From the NCBI GenBank assembly GCA_964494385.1, contig CAZBSE010000001.1, positions 33,678-97,677 of the forward strand: a DNA stretch of 64,000 nt, in the 5' to 3' direction. Shown here in pieces: positions 47,015 to 55,640 of this stretch. The stretch comes from CAZBSE01 sp964494385 (lineage in GTDB: Bacteria; Actinomycetota; Humimicrobiia; Humimicrobiales; Humimicrobiaceae). A program made the position numbers and the translations under genes. Positions within the stretch are counted from its first letter, which is position 1. Every line of letters begins with the position of its first letter. The notes under the pieces are model-generated. The model saw only the letters and a list, made by a program, of their open reading frames with translations, was not told where the DNA came from and did no database searches.

Positions 47015-47437
47015 CTATTGACTTGTTTTTTTAGAAACAGCACTCTTGCTTACTTTTACATCCACGCCGCTTGCAATAGTAATTATAATTGCATCATCTC
47101 TTATGTCTTTTATCCTTCCGTGAAACCCTCCTACGGTCACGACTTCATCGCCTCTCTGAAGACTGGACATTAAATCCTGTGCCTTTTTAGATCTCATTCT
47201 TTGCGGCCTTATCAGCAGGAAATAGAATGCTACTACTAAAATTGCAAGCCAGATCCACGTTCCGTAGCTCGAAAATAATTTGCTGAAAGTGTTTGTTCCT
47301 TCACCTCCGGCTTCTGTAGTAGTGGCTGCTCCCTCATCAGTTGTTGTTGCGGGAAGACATGCAACGCTCAATAAGCCCAGGCCCAATACCAATACACTTA
47401 CTGTAAAAATTTTGATTAATCTTCTGGATAATCTCAT
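47015..47437 (-). CDS. yajC: YajC-family Sec accessory protein with extra N-terminal lipoprotein-like signal
   Basis: A 140-residue protein. The C-terminal part is a standard YajC: one membrane helix (WIWLAILVVAFYFLLIRPQ) followed by RGDEVVTVGGFHGRI. In front is an extra segment: basic start, hydrophobic helix and SVAC (Cys27) resembling a lipobox, then a Thr/Gly-rich linker of about 25 residues. ATG 47437 is preferred over GTG 47443 because AAGGAG sits 5 bases before it. If cleaved, mature YajC would carry a lipid anchor as well as its helix; that is inference. Confidence 0.88.
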   Translation of the reverse strand: MRLSRRLIKIFTVSVLVLGLGLLSVACLPATTTDEGAATTTEAGGEGTNTFSKLFSSYGTWIWLAILVVAFYFLLIRPQRMRSKKAQDLMSSLQRGDEVVTVGGFHGRIKDIRDDAIIITIASGVDVKVSKSAVSKKTSQ

Positions 47438-47526
47438 AATCACTCCTTAAATATAAACTTTTTAAAATCAAGTATCACTATTATTAACTTTTTTTAAAAT
47501 TTTGCAAATAGATAATTGCCTTTGTT

Positions 47527-48648
47527 TTAAATCTTTCCGTATTTATTTATAAAATCGGATTTAAAACTTTCAAAACTCTCGGATAATATGGCTTGTCTTG
47601 AATTATCGACCAGTTTAAAAATAAAATTCAGATTATGGATCGAAAGCAGTATGCTTGAAAGTATTTCTTTGCTTTTAAATAAATGCCTTAGATAAGATCT
47701 TGTATAATTTCTGCATGTATAACAATTGCATTCCTTATCAAGCTTGCATAGATCGTAAGTATATTTCTTATTTTTAATATTTATTCTCCCCCCTGATGTA
47801 AAAGCACTGCCATTTCTGGAAATTCTTGTAGGCATTACACAATCAAACATATCCACCCCGCTTCCTATAGCTTCGATTATTCCTATAGGATCCCCCATTC
47901 CCATAAAATACAGAGGTTTTTTATTATCCAGAAACTCTGCTGTATATTTTAGTATCTCAATAGTCTGATTTCTCTTCTCCCCGACACTTAACCCGCCTAT
48001 GGCTATTCCGTCAAAATCCATTTCAGATATCGACCGGGCACAGAATTTTCTTATATCTTTTATAAATCCTCCCTGTACTATACCAAATATTCTGGATTTG
48101 TTCTCTCGGTCGATTCTTTTCTTTTCCTTAAGGGAAGCTTCAGCCCATTTTAAAGTTCTCTTTGCCGCATTCATGGTATATTCATAATCGTCATTAAAGG
48201 GGATGCATTCATCAAGGACCATAATAATATTTGAACCTATCCTGTACTGCATCTCTACTACATTTACCGGTGTAAAAAAATGATTTGATCCATCTATGAT
48301 TGACTTGAACTCCACGCCGTTTTCCATAATTTTTCTTATCCTGCTCAGACTGAATACCTGAAATCCGCCGCTGTCAGTTAAAATATTTCTTTTCCAATTC
48401 ATAAATTTATGTAATCCGCCTGCTTTTTCGATTACTTCAATCCCTGGTTGTAGATAAAGATGATAAAGGTTTCCGAGTATGATCCCGCATCCTGCTTCAT
48501 AAAGCTGCTCATTGGTAACCGCCTTAACTGATGCTTTGGTGCCCACCGGCATAAATACAGGTGTTTTTACGACCCCTTTTTCCGTGGTTATTATTCCAGC
48601 CCTGGCAGATGATTTTTTATCTTTTTTTAAAACTTTAAAAAATGCCAT
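47527..48648 (-). CDS. tgt: Queuine tRNA-guanine transglycosylase
   Basis: A 373-residue TIM-barrel enzyme exchanging G34 for preQ1 in queuosine tRNAs. Catalytic and binding elements include LTDSGGFQVFSL, FDCVMPTRISRNGSAFT, and the zinc site CNCYTCRNYTRSYLRH. The open frame extends 22 codons upstream, but ATG 48648 has AGGTAGAAG before it and begins the conserved domain. QueA, the later step of the pathway, is encoded at 52955-53968. Confidence 0.95.
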   Translation of the reverse strand: MAFFKVLKKDKKSSARAGIITTEKGVVKTPVFMPVGTKASVKAVTNEQLYEAGCGIILGNLYHLYLQPGIEVIEKAGGLHKFMNWKRNILTDSGGFQVFSLSRIRKIMENGVEFKSIIDGSNHFFTPVNVVEMQYRIGSNIIMVLDECIPFNDDYEYTMNAAKRTLKWAEASLKEKKRIDRENKSRIFGIVQGGFIKDIRKFCARSISEMDFDGIAIGGLSVGEKRNQTIEILKYTAEFLDNKKPLYFMGMGDPIGIIEAIGSGVDMFDCVMPTRISRNGSAFTSGGRINIKNKKYTYDLCKLDKECNCYTCRNYTRSYLRHLFKSKEILSSILLSIHNLNFIFKLVDNSRQAILSESFESFKSDFINKYGKI

Positions 48649-48686
48649 ACTTCTACCTGAACAATCTTTTAAAAATATCAGAGAAT

Positions 48687-48714
48687 ATTCTATTATTAAT
48701 TTAAAAAATAGCAA
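48687..48714 (-). promoter_or_regulatory. Putative tgt promoter
   Basis: On the minus strand, TTGCTA (48709-48714), 16-base spacer, TAGAAT (48687-48692), about 40 bases before tgt. It would be back to back with the plus-strand promoter at 48727. Confidence 0.4.
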
Positions 48715-48726
48715 AAAAAAGTTTTA

Positions 48727-48755
48727 TTGACTTTAAATTTTTTTCGGAATAATAT
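48727..48755 (+). promoter_or_regulatory. Strong sigma-70-type promoter of the mini transcription unit
   Basis: TTGACT (48727-48732), exactly 17 bases of spacer, then TAATAT (48750-48755). Predicted transcription start is near 48762, immediately before an 8-bp hairpin. Confidence 0.65.
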
Positions 48756-48762
48756 TATCGTG

Positions 48763-48782
48763 ATATCTACGCTTGTAGATAT
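48763..48782 (+). promoter_or_regulatory. 5' leader stem-loop of the mini transcription unit
   Basis: ATATCTAC, loop GCTT, GTAGATAT: a perfect 8-bp hairpin at the predicted 5' end of the transcript. It could protect the RNA 5' end or regulate translation of the downstream mini-ORF 27 bases away. Confidence 0.55.
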
Positions 48783-48808
48783 TAATCCTTAATATTAAAG
48801 AGGGAGAA

Positions 48809-48844
48809 ATGGTAACAAAAGGTAAAGGCAAAAAGAAAAAGTAG
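48809..48844 (+). CDS. Candidate 11-residue lysine-rich mini-protein
   Basis: ATG 48809 opens an 11-codon frame ending in TAG 48842-48844: MVTKGKGKKKK, with seven... lysines making up over half of the peptide. GAGGGAG lies just upstream (48800-48806), a better ribosome site than several real genes here have. It is framed by a strong promoter, a leader hairpin and an intrinsic terminator, so it forms its own transcription unit divergent from tgt and convergent to the DUF5698 gene. I do not recognise it. It may be a ribosome- or nucleic-acid-binding micropeptide; alternatively the transcript is a small RNA and the ORF incidental. Confidence 0.5.
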   Translation: MVTKGKGKKKK

Positions 48845-48859
48845 ATAGTTATTTATTGA

Positions 48860-48899
48860 AAGTCCTGTATCCCAAAAAAATACAGGACTTAATTTTTTA
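48860..48899 (+). terminator. Rho-independent terminator of the mini transcription unit
   Basis: An 11-bp perfect stem (48860-48870 with 48880-48890, AAGTCCTGTAT and its complement) is followed by AATTTTTT. The U-rich side is only on the plus strand, so the terminator belongs to the small plus-strand transcript of about 135 nt. Confidence 0.82.
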
Positions 48900-48911
48900 T
48901 ACATCTCCCGG

Positions 48912-49436
48912 TTACTTTTTCTTCAGTCCCCTTATAAACCCTCCTCTAAGTTTATCCAGCATATAACTTGCTACGAAAGCTCCCGGGTCCTGCATATGAA
49001 CTAATTTATTCAATCTTGCAAGACTTATACTACTGCATACTACATTGATAATCTCTACCTCGCCCTGCATTCCCGAACCTTTGTAGCAGGTAAATCCGAA
49101 ACCCTCCCCGGAGAGTAGTTTTTTTATTTCATCATTATAATCCTTTGAAATAATGTTTGTGCTTATAAGGTCCCTTGATAATTTTCCTGATATTATAATA
49201 CCTATTACCGTTCCTACCGCAAACCCTGCTCCATAGGCAAGTATTCCGTAAATATTATCAATATCCTTAATTATTCTAACAATAATAGAAATAAAAATAG
49301 TTACTTCGATGAATCCCACAGCAGCAGCTATAGTCTTTTTCCTCCTAATTATCATGTTCACCCTTATAGTACCCAGACTTACATCAATTATTCTGGCCAT
49401 AAATATAATTGCTGCCCAGATTAAAGTATTAACCAA
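48912..49436 (-). CDS. DUF5698/DUF2179 (UPF0316-type) membrane protein
   Basis: A 174-residue protein with three membrane helices in the first 85 residues (ARIIDVSLGTIRV is a conserved signature) and a C-terminal DUF2179-like cytoplasmic domain (about 95-165, GFGFTCYKGSGMQGE). The family is uncharacterised. The start is TTG 49436, with AAGGAG seven bases before it. It converges with the mini transcription unit and diverges from the HD-GYP gene. Confidence 0.75.
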   Translation of the reverse strand: MVNTLIWAAIIFMARIIDVSLGTIRVNMIIRRKKTIAAAVGFIEVTIFISIIVRIIKDIDNIYGILAYGAGFAVGTVIGIIISGKLSRDLISTNIISKDYNDEIKKLLSGEGFGFTCYKGSGMQGEVEIINVVCSSISLARLNKLVHMQDPGAFVASYMLDKLRGGFIRGLKKK

Positions 49437-49791
49437 CTGTTTCTCCTTTATTAATTTTATTAAAATCCATATATACCCGTTTACTGATTAAAATCGTCTT
49501 TTATACTTTATTTAAACATTATATCAGTGTTGTAAATCGTTTAAAAAATTATATAAAATAAAAGAAACCAGTTTTTGACGGGCCGGTATTATCTTTCTTC
49601 TCTGATATTATTTTTAGTTATCGGATAATCCAAGTATTTTCTCAAACCATTCTCGTCATTTCTGTGATCTCTTATTGAGTAATCTAATTTTTAAAAGTTA
49701 ACAAGCTTTATGATTTATAAATAAATAGTATAATATGTCTATATTTATATTATATATTAAATATTAAAAAAAATTATATATCTCTATAAAG
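49437..49791. other. Divergent intergenic region (355 bp)
   Basis: This gap separates the divergent DUF5698 and HD-GYP genes. The only recognisable element is TATAAT at 49729-49734 on the plus strand, with a poor -35 (TTTATG, 16 bases away), as a possible HD-GYP promoter. I looked for a c-di-GMP riboswitch, tRNA or small ORF and saw none. Confidence 0.5.
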
Positions 49792-51639
49792 ATGGCAGAA
49801 AAAATAAAATTAACAGATGAATTTATAAAATCGCATATAAAATTACATAAAGATCTTTCTGGTATAGAAAAGAAAAGATTTAAAGATAAATATATAGAAA
49901 ACATTATTAAGAAAAACGAGCTCTTCCATTCCCCGATTATAAATACCCTGCCGGGATTGGTTTATTGCTGCAGGAATGATAAGAATTGGACCATGGAATT
50001 TATCAGCAGGAGGTGTCTCAAACTAACCGGATACAAATCCGCAGATTTAATTCTTAATAATAAAATCTCTTATGAAGATATTATCCATCCCGAAGATAGA
50101 AAGATAATAAGAGACAATGTTAAAGAAGCTATAAAAAAATCAAAACAGTTCCACATTGAATACAGGATAATAACTGCGAAAAATAAAATAAAATGGGTTT
50201 CAGAAGTGGGTCAGTTTTTCCCTCTCCCCTATGATAATCTACAAATGCTTGAGGGTTTTATAATAGATATAACCGATAGAAAACAGGCAGAAGAACTCTT
50301 CAGGGAAGAGCAGGAGAGGTACATGATTTTATTTGAATCCGCTCCGGCGGGAATTATTCTTGTTGATTCCAGAGGATTTATAGTTGCTGCAAATGATTTA
50401 GTACAGAAGTTTACCGGACTTTCCAAGGAAGAAATAATAGGCAGACATTTTACAAAACTAAAGTTCTTTTCAATCAGGGACATTCCCCGTTATATCGGAT
50501 ACTTTACCAGACTTATTACCAGCGGTAAAAAAATTAAACCTCAATTAATTAACTGGAAAAATAAAGACGGGAAAATTTTTACCGGTGAAGCGCGCACATC
50601 TATAATAAGAAAAAACAAGAAATTTGCTGGTATCCTTATAATAATGACTGATATAACCCAGCGCATAAAAACCGAGCAGGAATTAAAAGAAAGCGAGGAA
50701 TTCAATAAAAGCATCCTGGAAAATTCTCCCAGTCCAATTCTGGTCTTAAATATGGATAAATCAATAAAATATGTTAATCCTGCACTGAAAAAAATTACCG
50801 GTTTTTCTTCTAAAGAAAGTATTGGCAAGAAGCCCCCATATCCATACTGGCCAAAGGAAATGATAGACAGGATTGAAAAAAGATTAGATTATGCCATGAA
50901 AAAAGATATATTGATTCCCGAATTACAATCAACAAATAAAAATGGACAAGAATTCTGGGTCGAACTCAGAACATCACGCGTAAAAGTTAACAATAAATTA
51001 AAATATTTATTGGTCAATTTAACAAATATAACAGAGCGTAAAAAATCCTTCCAGGAACTTGAAAAAACACTTGAAGACACTATAAACACTCTTGCTTTCA
51101 TAGTAGAAGCAAGAGATCCTTATACGGCCGGCCACCAGAGGAGAGTAGCCGCCCTGGCTGTAAAGATTGCTGAAAAATTAAAGCTTGATAACCAAGAAAT
51201 TAAAACTATAAAAACCGCTGCAACTGTCCATGATATCGGAAAGATAAATATACCTGCCTCTATCCTGTCCAAATCAGGAAAACTAATAGAGGCGGAATAC
51301 AATATGATAAGGATCCATCCCCGGACTGGTTCCGATATTATCCATAAAATTGGATTTCATTATCCCATATCTAAAATAATTCTGCAGCATCACGAAAGAG
51401 AAAATGGTTCCGGTTATCCGGAAGGTTTAAAAGGAAGAGATATAATTATGGGCGCAAAAATAATTGGTGTCGCAGATGTAGTGGAAGCAATGTCTTCACA
51501 TAGACCTTATAGGCCTGCTCTGGGTATAGAAAAGGCCATTGAAGAGATTAGAAAAAATAAGGGCACACTATATGACCCCCGCGTAGTTGAGGCCTGCATT
51601 AAGATTGTAACCAGTAAAAAATTCTCTTTTGATAACTGA
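49792..51639 (+). CDS. Triple-PAS HD-GYP domain protein (probable c-di-GMP phosphodiesterase)
   Basis: A 615-residue cytoplasmic sensor without membrane segments. PAS domains span about 45-165, 175-290 and 303-418; each ends in the ITDRK/ITQRI/ITERK linker. The HD-GYP domain (about 430-608) has the HD pair at 480-481, HPRTG, and HHERENGSGYP at 533-543, so all signature residues for c-di-GMP hydrolysis are intact. Signal is unknown. c-di-GMP could link it to the pilus system encoded 20 kb away; that is speculation. No GGDEF gene is in the window. Confidence 0.9.
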   Translation: MAEKIKLTDEFIKSHIKLHKDLSGIEKKRFKDKYIENIIKKNELFHSPIINTLPGLVYCCRNDKNWTMEFISRRCLKLTGYKSADLILNNKISYEDIIHPEDRKIIRDNVKEAIKKSKQFHIEYRIITAKNKIKWVSEVGQFFPLPYDNLQMLEGFIIDITDRKQAEELFREEQERYMILFESAPAGIILVDSRGFIVAANDLVQKFTGLSKEEIIGRHFTKLKFFSIRDIPRYIGYFTRLITSGKKIKPQLINWKNKDGKIFTGEARTSIIRKNKKFAGILIIMTDITQRIKTEQELKESEEFNKSILENSPSPILVLNMDKSIKYVNPALKKITGFSSKESIGKKPPYPYWPKEMIDRIEKRLDYAMKKDILIPELQSTNKNGQEFWVELRTSRVKVNNKLKYLLVNLTNITERKKSFQELEKTLEDTINTLAFIVEARDPYTAGHQRRVAALAVKIAEKLKLDNQEIKTIKTAATVHDIGKINIPASILSKSGKLIEAEYNMIRIHPRTGSDIIHKIGFHYPISKIILQHHERENGSGYPEGLKGRDIIMGAKIIGVADVVEAMSSHRPYRPALGIEKAIEEIRKNKGTLYDPRVVEACIKIVTSKKFSFDN

Positions 51640-51771
51640 AAAATTCAAAAATATAGAACTTTTTTACATTTTCCCAAAAATGTATTATATTAATACATAA
51701 GTATTAACTATTATAAAAGTAAATAATACAATAATATTATATTATTTATAATAAAAGTATTATTAAATAAA

Positions 51772-52908
51772 ATGAGCAGTAATATTAAAATTATAAAAGC
51801 AATTTGTCTTTCATCCTTCTGTTTATTATTATCCGTTGCATTCTGGTATTTTCTTAAAAATCTCTTCCTGTGGAGGCAAGGCAGTATTATCACCGATTTA
51901 ATATTTGCCTTTATATCATTCTGCTTATTTTTTATATTCTCAATGATATATCTACTCCTAATTGATAATAGAAAGATTATTCTAATTTCATCTTTTCTTA
52001 TCACTTTTGGCCTTTTGATATTTTTTTTAAGAAGAGACGGGGCATGGGTAGGAATTTATTCTATTATTGGTCACGCCATTTCGGCATTAATTCTCTTTTT
52101 AGCTTATAACCTGACCAATAAAAACATCCAGCATGATAAAAATAACAGCATAGTGTTCCATGCCGGAAAATCTATTCTTAAGGTAGGGCCGGTGCTTCTG
52201 GTTGTATTTGCCGTTTTGCTGTCAGTTATCTTTTACTTTAATTCCCCCCTAATAAACAATAAGGGAGAAATAGAAATAAAAGAATCTATGTTAGAAAGAT
52301 TGGCCAGACCCGCTGGGAACATTATAAACAATTACATCCCTATTTATTACCCTGATATAAGTGTTGATGAATTTGTTGTGCTAAGCTCCATGATCGGTCT
52401 TCCTTTTGCAAAAGGTGGAGAGGAAGAACTCATGCCTCCCGTAAATATGGAAAAGCCGCCTGAAAGGGTGGCCGATTATCTTATAAGTAAGGGTATATAT
52501 AATTTAGAAAACTTGAATTTGATTGAACATCTAAAGGCAGATGAGGAATTCAGGGCTTTATTTTTAGAAGAATTAAAAAAGTTGACAGAACAAACAAATT
52601 CCTATCTGATGTATAAATACCGGGATAATCTTTCTCGAAACTGGGAAATTGAATTAAGCAGCAGCGATAAAATGTCAGCAGTATATGCCAAACTACTGAA
52701 CAGCAAAATAAATCGGATGTCTCCTTTACTCAGAAATTTACTCTTAATATCTCCTTCATTGTTATTGTTTTCGTTACTTGAAATCTCCTTTTTAATCTTA
52801 AATTTTATTTACTCTTTTTTCTGCTGGATTATACTGATCATCTTTTATAAATCCGGGTTCTATCATTACAGAAAAGTTAAAATAGAAAAAGAGGAAATAG
52901 AATTATAG
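51772..52908 (+). CDS. Multi-helix membrane protein of unknown function
   Basis: A 378-residue protein I do not recognise. Predicted helices lie near 9-28, 40-62, 70-86, 95-115 and 138-157, then a soluble charged domain of about 150 residues (160-315), then two C-terminal helices (about 320-362) and a short charged tail ending EKEEIEL. The soluble part begins after a KGEIEIKESMLERLARP segment and contains a helical repeat-like stretch (NLIEHLKADEEFRALFLEELKKL). No ribosome site is visible before the ATG. It follows the HD-GYP gene on the same strand by 132 bases, converging with queA. Confidence 0.7.
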   Translation: MSSNIKIIKAICLSSFCLLLSVAFWYFLKNLFLWRQGSIITDLIFAFISFCLFFIFSMIYLLLIDNRKIILISSFLITFGLLIFFLRRDGAWVGIYSIIGHAISALILFLAYNLTNKNIQHDKNNSIVFHAGKSILKVGPVLLVVFAVLLSVIFYFNSPLINNKGEIEIKESMLERLARPAGNIINNYIPIYYPDISVDEFVVLSSMIGLPFAKGGEEELMPPVNMEKPPERVADYLISKGIYNLENLNLIEHLKADEEFRALFLEELKKLTEQTNSYLMYKYRDNLSRNWEIELSSSDKMSAVYAKLLNSKINRMSPLLRNLLLISPSLLLFSLLEISFLILNFIYSFFCWIILIIFYKSGFYHYRKVKIEKEEIEL

Positions 52909-52954
52909 CTGCAGATTTAAATTAAGATTTCGAATTAACCTCAACTTTTAAACT

Positions 52955-53968
52955 TTATTTTATCAGCATGCAATCCCCGAAACTGTAAAATCTATAACCT
53001 TTTCTTTTTGCTTCTTCATAAGCATTCAGCACGTTTTCCCTCCCTGCAAAGGCTGAGATCATTACCAGTAAAGTTGATCTTGGCAGGTGAAAATTAGTAA
53101 TCAACCCGTCCACGGCCTTGAAATTGTAACCATGATAAATATACATATCGGTAACTCCCCTATCAGCTTTTATTGTTCCATACCTGGACATCAGTGTTTC
53201 CAGAACCCTCACCACAGTTGTACCTACTGCATTAATCTTTCTTCCCGATTCTTTTACCCTCTTAATTTTTTGCGCATCAAATCTCTCTATGTAATATTCT
53301 TCACTGTGCATTTTATGTTTTTCTATCTCATCTGATAAAATTGGCCTGAATGTATCAATCCCTATATCCAGTCCTACTTTTGCCATAATAACACCGCTTC
53401 TTTTTATTTTACTGATTAATTCCGGAGAAAAATGAAGTCCTGCCGTGGGTGCTGCCTTTGAGCCCTCTTTTTTCGCATATACGGTCTGATAACGGAATTG
53501 ATCTATATCATCGCTTTTTATGTAAGGAGGAAGAGGTATATTGCCGTATTCATTAAAAATAATTTCTGCAGGAACATTAAATCTCACTACGGCTCTTCCG
53601 TAATCCAGTTTTGATTTTACCACAAAATTATACCTGCCTATTTTTACCCTGCTGTTGATTTTTAGCCTTTTTGAAGGTTTAAGAAGCGCCGCATAATCAT
53701 TATCCTTAAGTTTATTTAAAACAAAACACTCAATACGAGCTCCTGTTTTTTCTTTTATGCCCATTAATCTGCATTTGGTAACCTTGCTCTCATTTACCAC
53801 CAGAACATCATTTTTATTAAAATATTTAAATATATTATAAAAAATGTCGTGGCTTATACGTCCCGTCTTGCGGTCAAGAACCAGAAGTTTTGAATCATCT
53901 CTTTTTGTAAGAGGCCTCTGAGCTATATATTTTTGGGGAAGTTCGTAGTCAAATAATTCAATTTTCAT
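52955..53968 (-). CDS. queA: S-adenosylmethionine:tRNA ribosyltransferase-isomerase
   Basis: A 337-residue enzyme forming epoxyqueuosine on tRNA from preQ1 and SAM. FDYELPQKYIAQRP at the start and GSKAAPTAGLHFSPEL plus NFHLPRSTLLVMISAFAG are diagnostic. It follows ruvB by 11 bases, as in many bacteria (ruvAB-queA-tgt). Confidence 0.96.
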   Translation of the reverse strand: MKIELFDYELPQKYIAQRPLTKRDDSKLLVLDRKTGRISHDIFYNIFKYFNKNDVLVVNESKVTKCRLMGIKEKTGARIECFVLNKLKDNDYAALLKPSKRLKINSRVKIGRYNFVVKSKLDYGRAVVRFNVPAEIIFNEYGNIPLPPYIKSDDIDQFRYQTVYAKKEGSKAAPTAGLHFSPELISKIKRSGVIMAKVGLDIGIDTFRPILSDEIEKHKMHSEEYYIERFDAQKIKRVKESGRKINAVGTTVVRVLETLMSRYGTIKADRGVTDMYIYHGYNFKAVDGLITNFHLPRSTLLVMISAFAGRENVLNAYEEAKRKGYRFYSFGDCMLIK

Positions 53969-53979
53969 AAGCTGGTAAA

Positions 53980-55008
53980 TTATTCAAACAGTTTGGGGCT
54001 CTTTTCTTTTTTTACTCCCATGTATTTAAAGGCAAGATTTGTGGCCATACGTCCCTTTGAAGTTCTTTTCACAAACCCCAGCTGCAGTAGATACGGTTCA
54101 TAAACATCTTCAATAGTATCTACTTCTTCTCCTATTGAAGCAGATATGGTTCCTATTCCTACCGGACCGCCTTCAAACTTAATGACCAGGGTATCCAGTA
54201 TTTTCTTATCAACCACATCCAGACCTAATTTATCTATGTCCAATCTGCCAAGGGCTTTTTCTGCTATTTTATCATCTATTAAATCATCACTATACATTAA
54301 AGCATAATCCCTGACCCTGCGCAGCAGCCTGTTTGCAATCCTTGGTGTTCCCCTGCTCCTGCCCGCAATAATTATTGCACCTTCATCAGTTATTTCTATA
54401 CCAAATATACCAGCCGATCTTTTTACAATTTTCACTATGTTTCCCTCATTGTAATAATCCAGCCTTAGATTGACCCCGAATCTTTCTCTCAGAGGAGATG
54501 CAATCAGTCCGATTCTGGTAGTTGCTCCTATAATAGTAAACGGTGCTATGTCCATCCTGATTGATTTTGCAGACGGTCCCTTACCTATTATTATATCCAG
54601 CTTGTAATCTTCCATCGCAGGGTACAGTATTTCCTCAACATTTCTACTCAGCCTATGAATTTCATCCACAAATAAAACATCGAATTTTTCTAAATTTGTC
54701 AGTATGGCAGCTAAATCTCCTGCTCTCTCAATAGCAGGACCGGAAGTAATCTTAAATCCTACCCCTAGCTCGTTGGCAATTATTTCTGCAAGGCATGTCT
54801 TCCCAAGACCTGGAGGACCCGATAGTATTACATGATCCAGCGGCTCTTTTCTTTTTTTGGCTGATTTAATGAATACCAAAAGATTTTCTATAATCTTATC
54901 CTGACCTATAAATTCAGATATAAATTTAGGGCGGAGGCTCCTGTCCAGTTCGGTATCCACTTTTATATGTTTGGGATTTATATCACTGTTTTTTTCACTT
55001 TTTTCCAT
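53980..55008 (-). CDS. ruvB: Holliday junction branch migration ATPase RuvB
   Basis: A 342-residue AAA+ helicase. LRPKFISEFIGQ, Walker A GPPGLGKT, Walker B VDEIHR, sensor 1 GATTR and the arginine finger region SPLRERFGV are present, with the C-terminal winged helix. It acts with RuvA and RuvC, encoded immediately upstream. Confidence 0.97.
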   Translation of the reverse strand: MEKSEKNSDINPKHIKVDTELDRSLRPKFISEFIGQDKIIENLLVFIKSAKKRKEPLDHVILSGPPGLGKTCLAEIIANELGVGFKITSGPAIERAGDLAAILTNLEKFDVLFVDEIHRLSRNVEEILYPAMEDYKLDIIIGKGPSAKSIRMDIAPFTIIGATTRIGLIASPLRERFGVNLRLDYYNEGNIVKIVKRSAGIFGIEITDEGAIIIAGRSRGTPRIANRLLRRVRDYALMYSDDLIDDKIAEKALGRLDIDKLGLDVVDKKILDTLVIKFEGGPVGIGTISASIGEEVDTIEDVYEPYLLQLGFVKRTSKGRMATNLAFKYMGVKKEKSPKLFE

Positions 55009-55033
55009 AATCTAATAATGTCTGTTTTTTATT

Positions 55034-55624
55034 TTATATTTCTCTTAAAGTCATTTTTAATATATTTTCAACTTTTTCCTTTTCGATTATATCGGCATTT
55101 AATTTTAATATTGCTTTTCTTATTTCCGCTGAGTTATAACCCAGAGTTCTAAGCGCCTGTTTAACCTCATAAATTTTTTTATTTTCTACCGGACTTTTCA
55201 ATATTATACCCTCTATTTTATCCTCTTCTATTTTATCTTTAAGCTCCAGGATTACTCTCTCTGCAAGTTTTTTCCCTATGCCCGGCACTCTCCTCATAAG
55301 ATCTATTTCTCTATTTATAATTATTCTTTTAATTTCACTGCTGCTGTAAATAGATAAGGAACTTAATGCTATTTTAATTGATATTCCAGATACTCCCAGC
55401 ATTTTTGAAAAAAATTCTTTTTCTTCTGAATCCAGAAATCCGATCAGCTTAAATTCATCTTCTCTTACATGGGTGTATATATCAAGTTCCACATCCGAAT
55501 TTTCCTGCGGTATTTTCTCAAACGTTCTGCTCGAAATTAGTATCTCGAATCCGATACCTCCTGTCCTCACTAAAACAGATGATGGCGATTTTTTAACTAT
55601 CTTTCCAAATATTTTTGCAATCAT
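55034..55624 (-). CDS. ruvA: Holliday junction branch migration protein RuvA
   Basis: A 196-residue protein with an N-terminal OB fold, tandem helix-hairpin-helix motifs (IDLMRRVPGIGKKLAERVILELKD) and a C-terminal RuvB-binding domain (EVKQALRTLGYNSAEI). It lies between ruvC and ruvB. Confidence 0.95.
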   Translation of the reverse strand: MIAKIFGKIVKKSPSSVLVRTGGIGFEILISSRTFEKIPQENSDVELDIYTHVREDEFKLIGFLDSEEKEFFSKMLGVSGISIKIALSSLSIYSSSEIKRIIINREIDLMRRVPGIGKKLAERVILELKDKIEEDKIEGIILKSPVENKKIYEVKQALRTLGYNSAEIRKAILKLNADIIEKEKVENILKMTLREI

Positions 55625-55640
55625 GGATAAATTCTTTTAG

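Noticed and set aside
49437..49791. c-di-GMP riboswitch before the HD-GYP gene
   Set aside because: I found none of the conserved GEMM-type core elements in this AT-rich gap.
51665..51684. Hairpin after the HD-GYP gene as a terminator
   Set aside because: The 8-bp stem is AT-rich and is not followed by a U-run, so it could be chance in this base composition.
51711..52004. A 97-residue minus-strand open frame over the start of the membrane protein gene
   Set aside because: It is antisense to the membrane helices of the plus-strand gene and lacks a ribosome site and conserved features.
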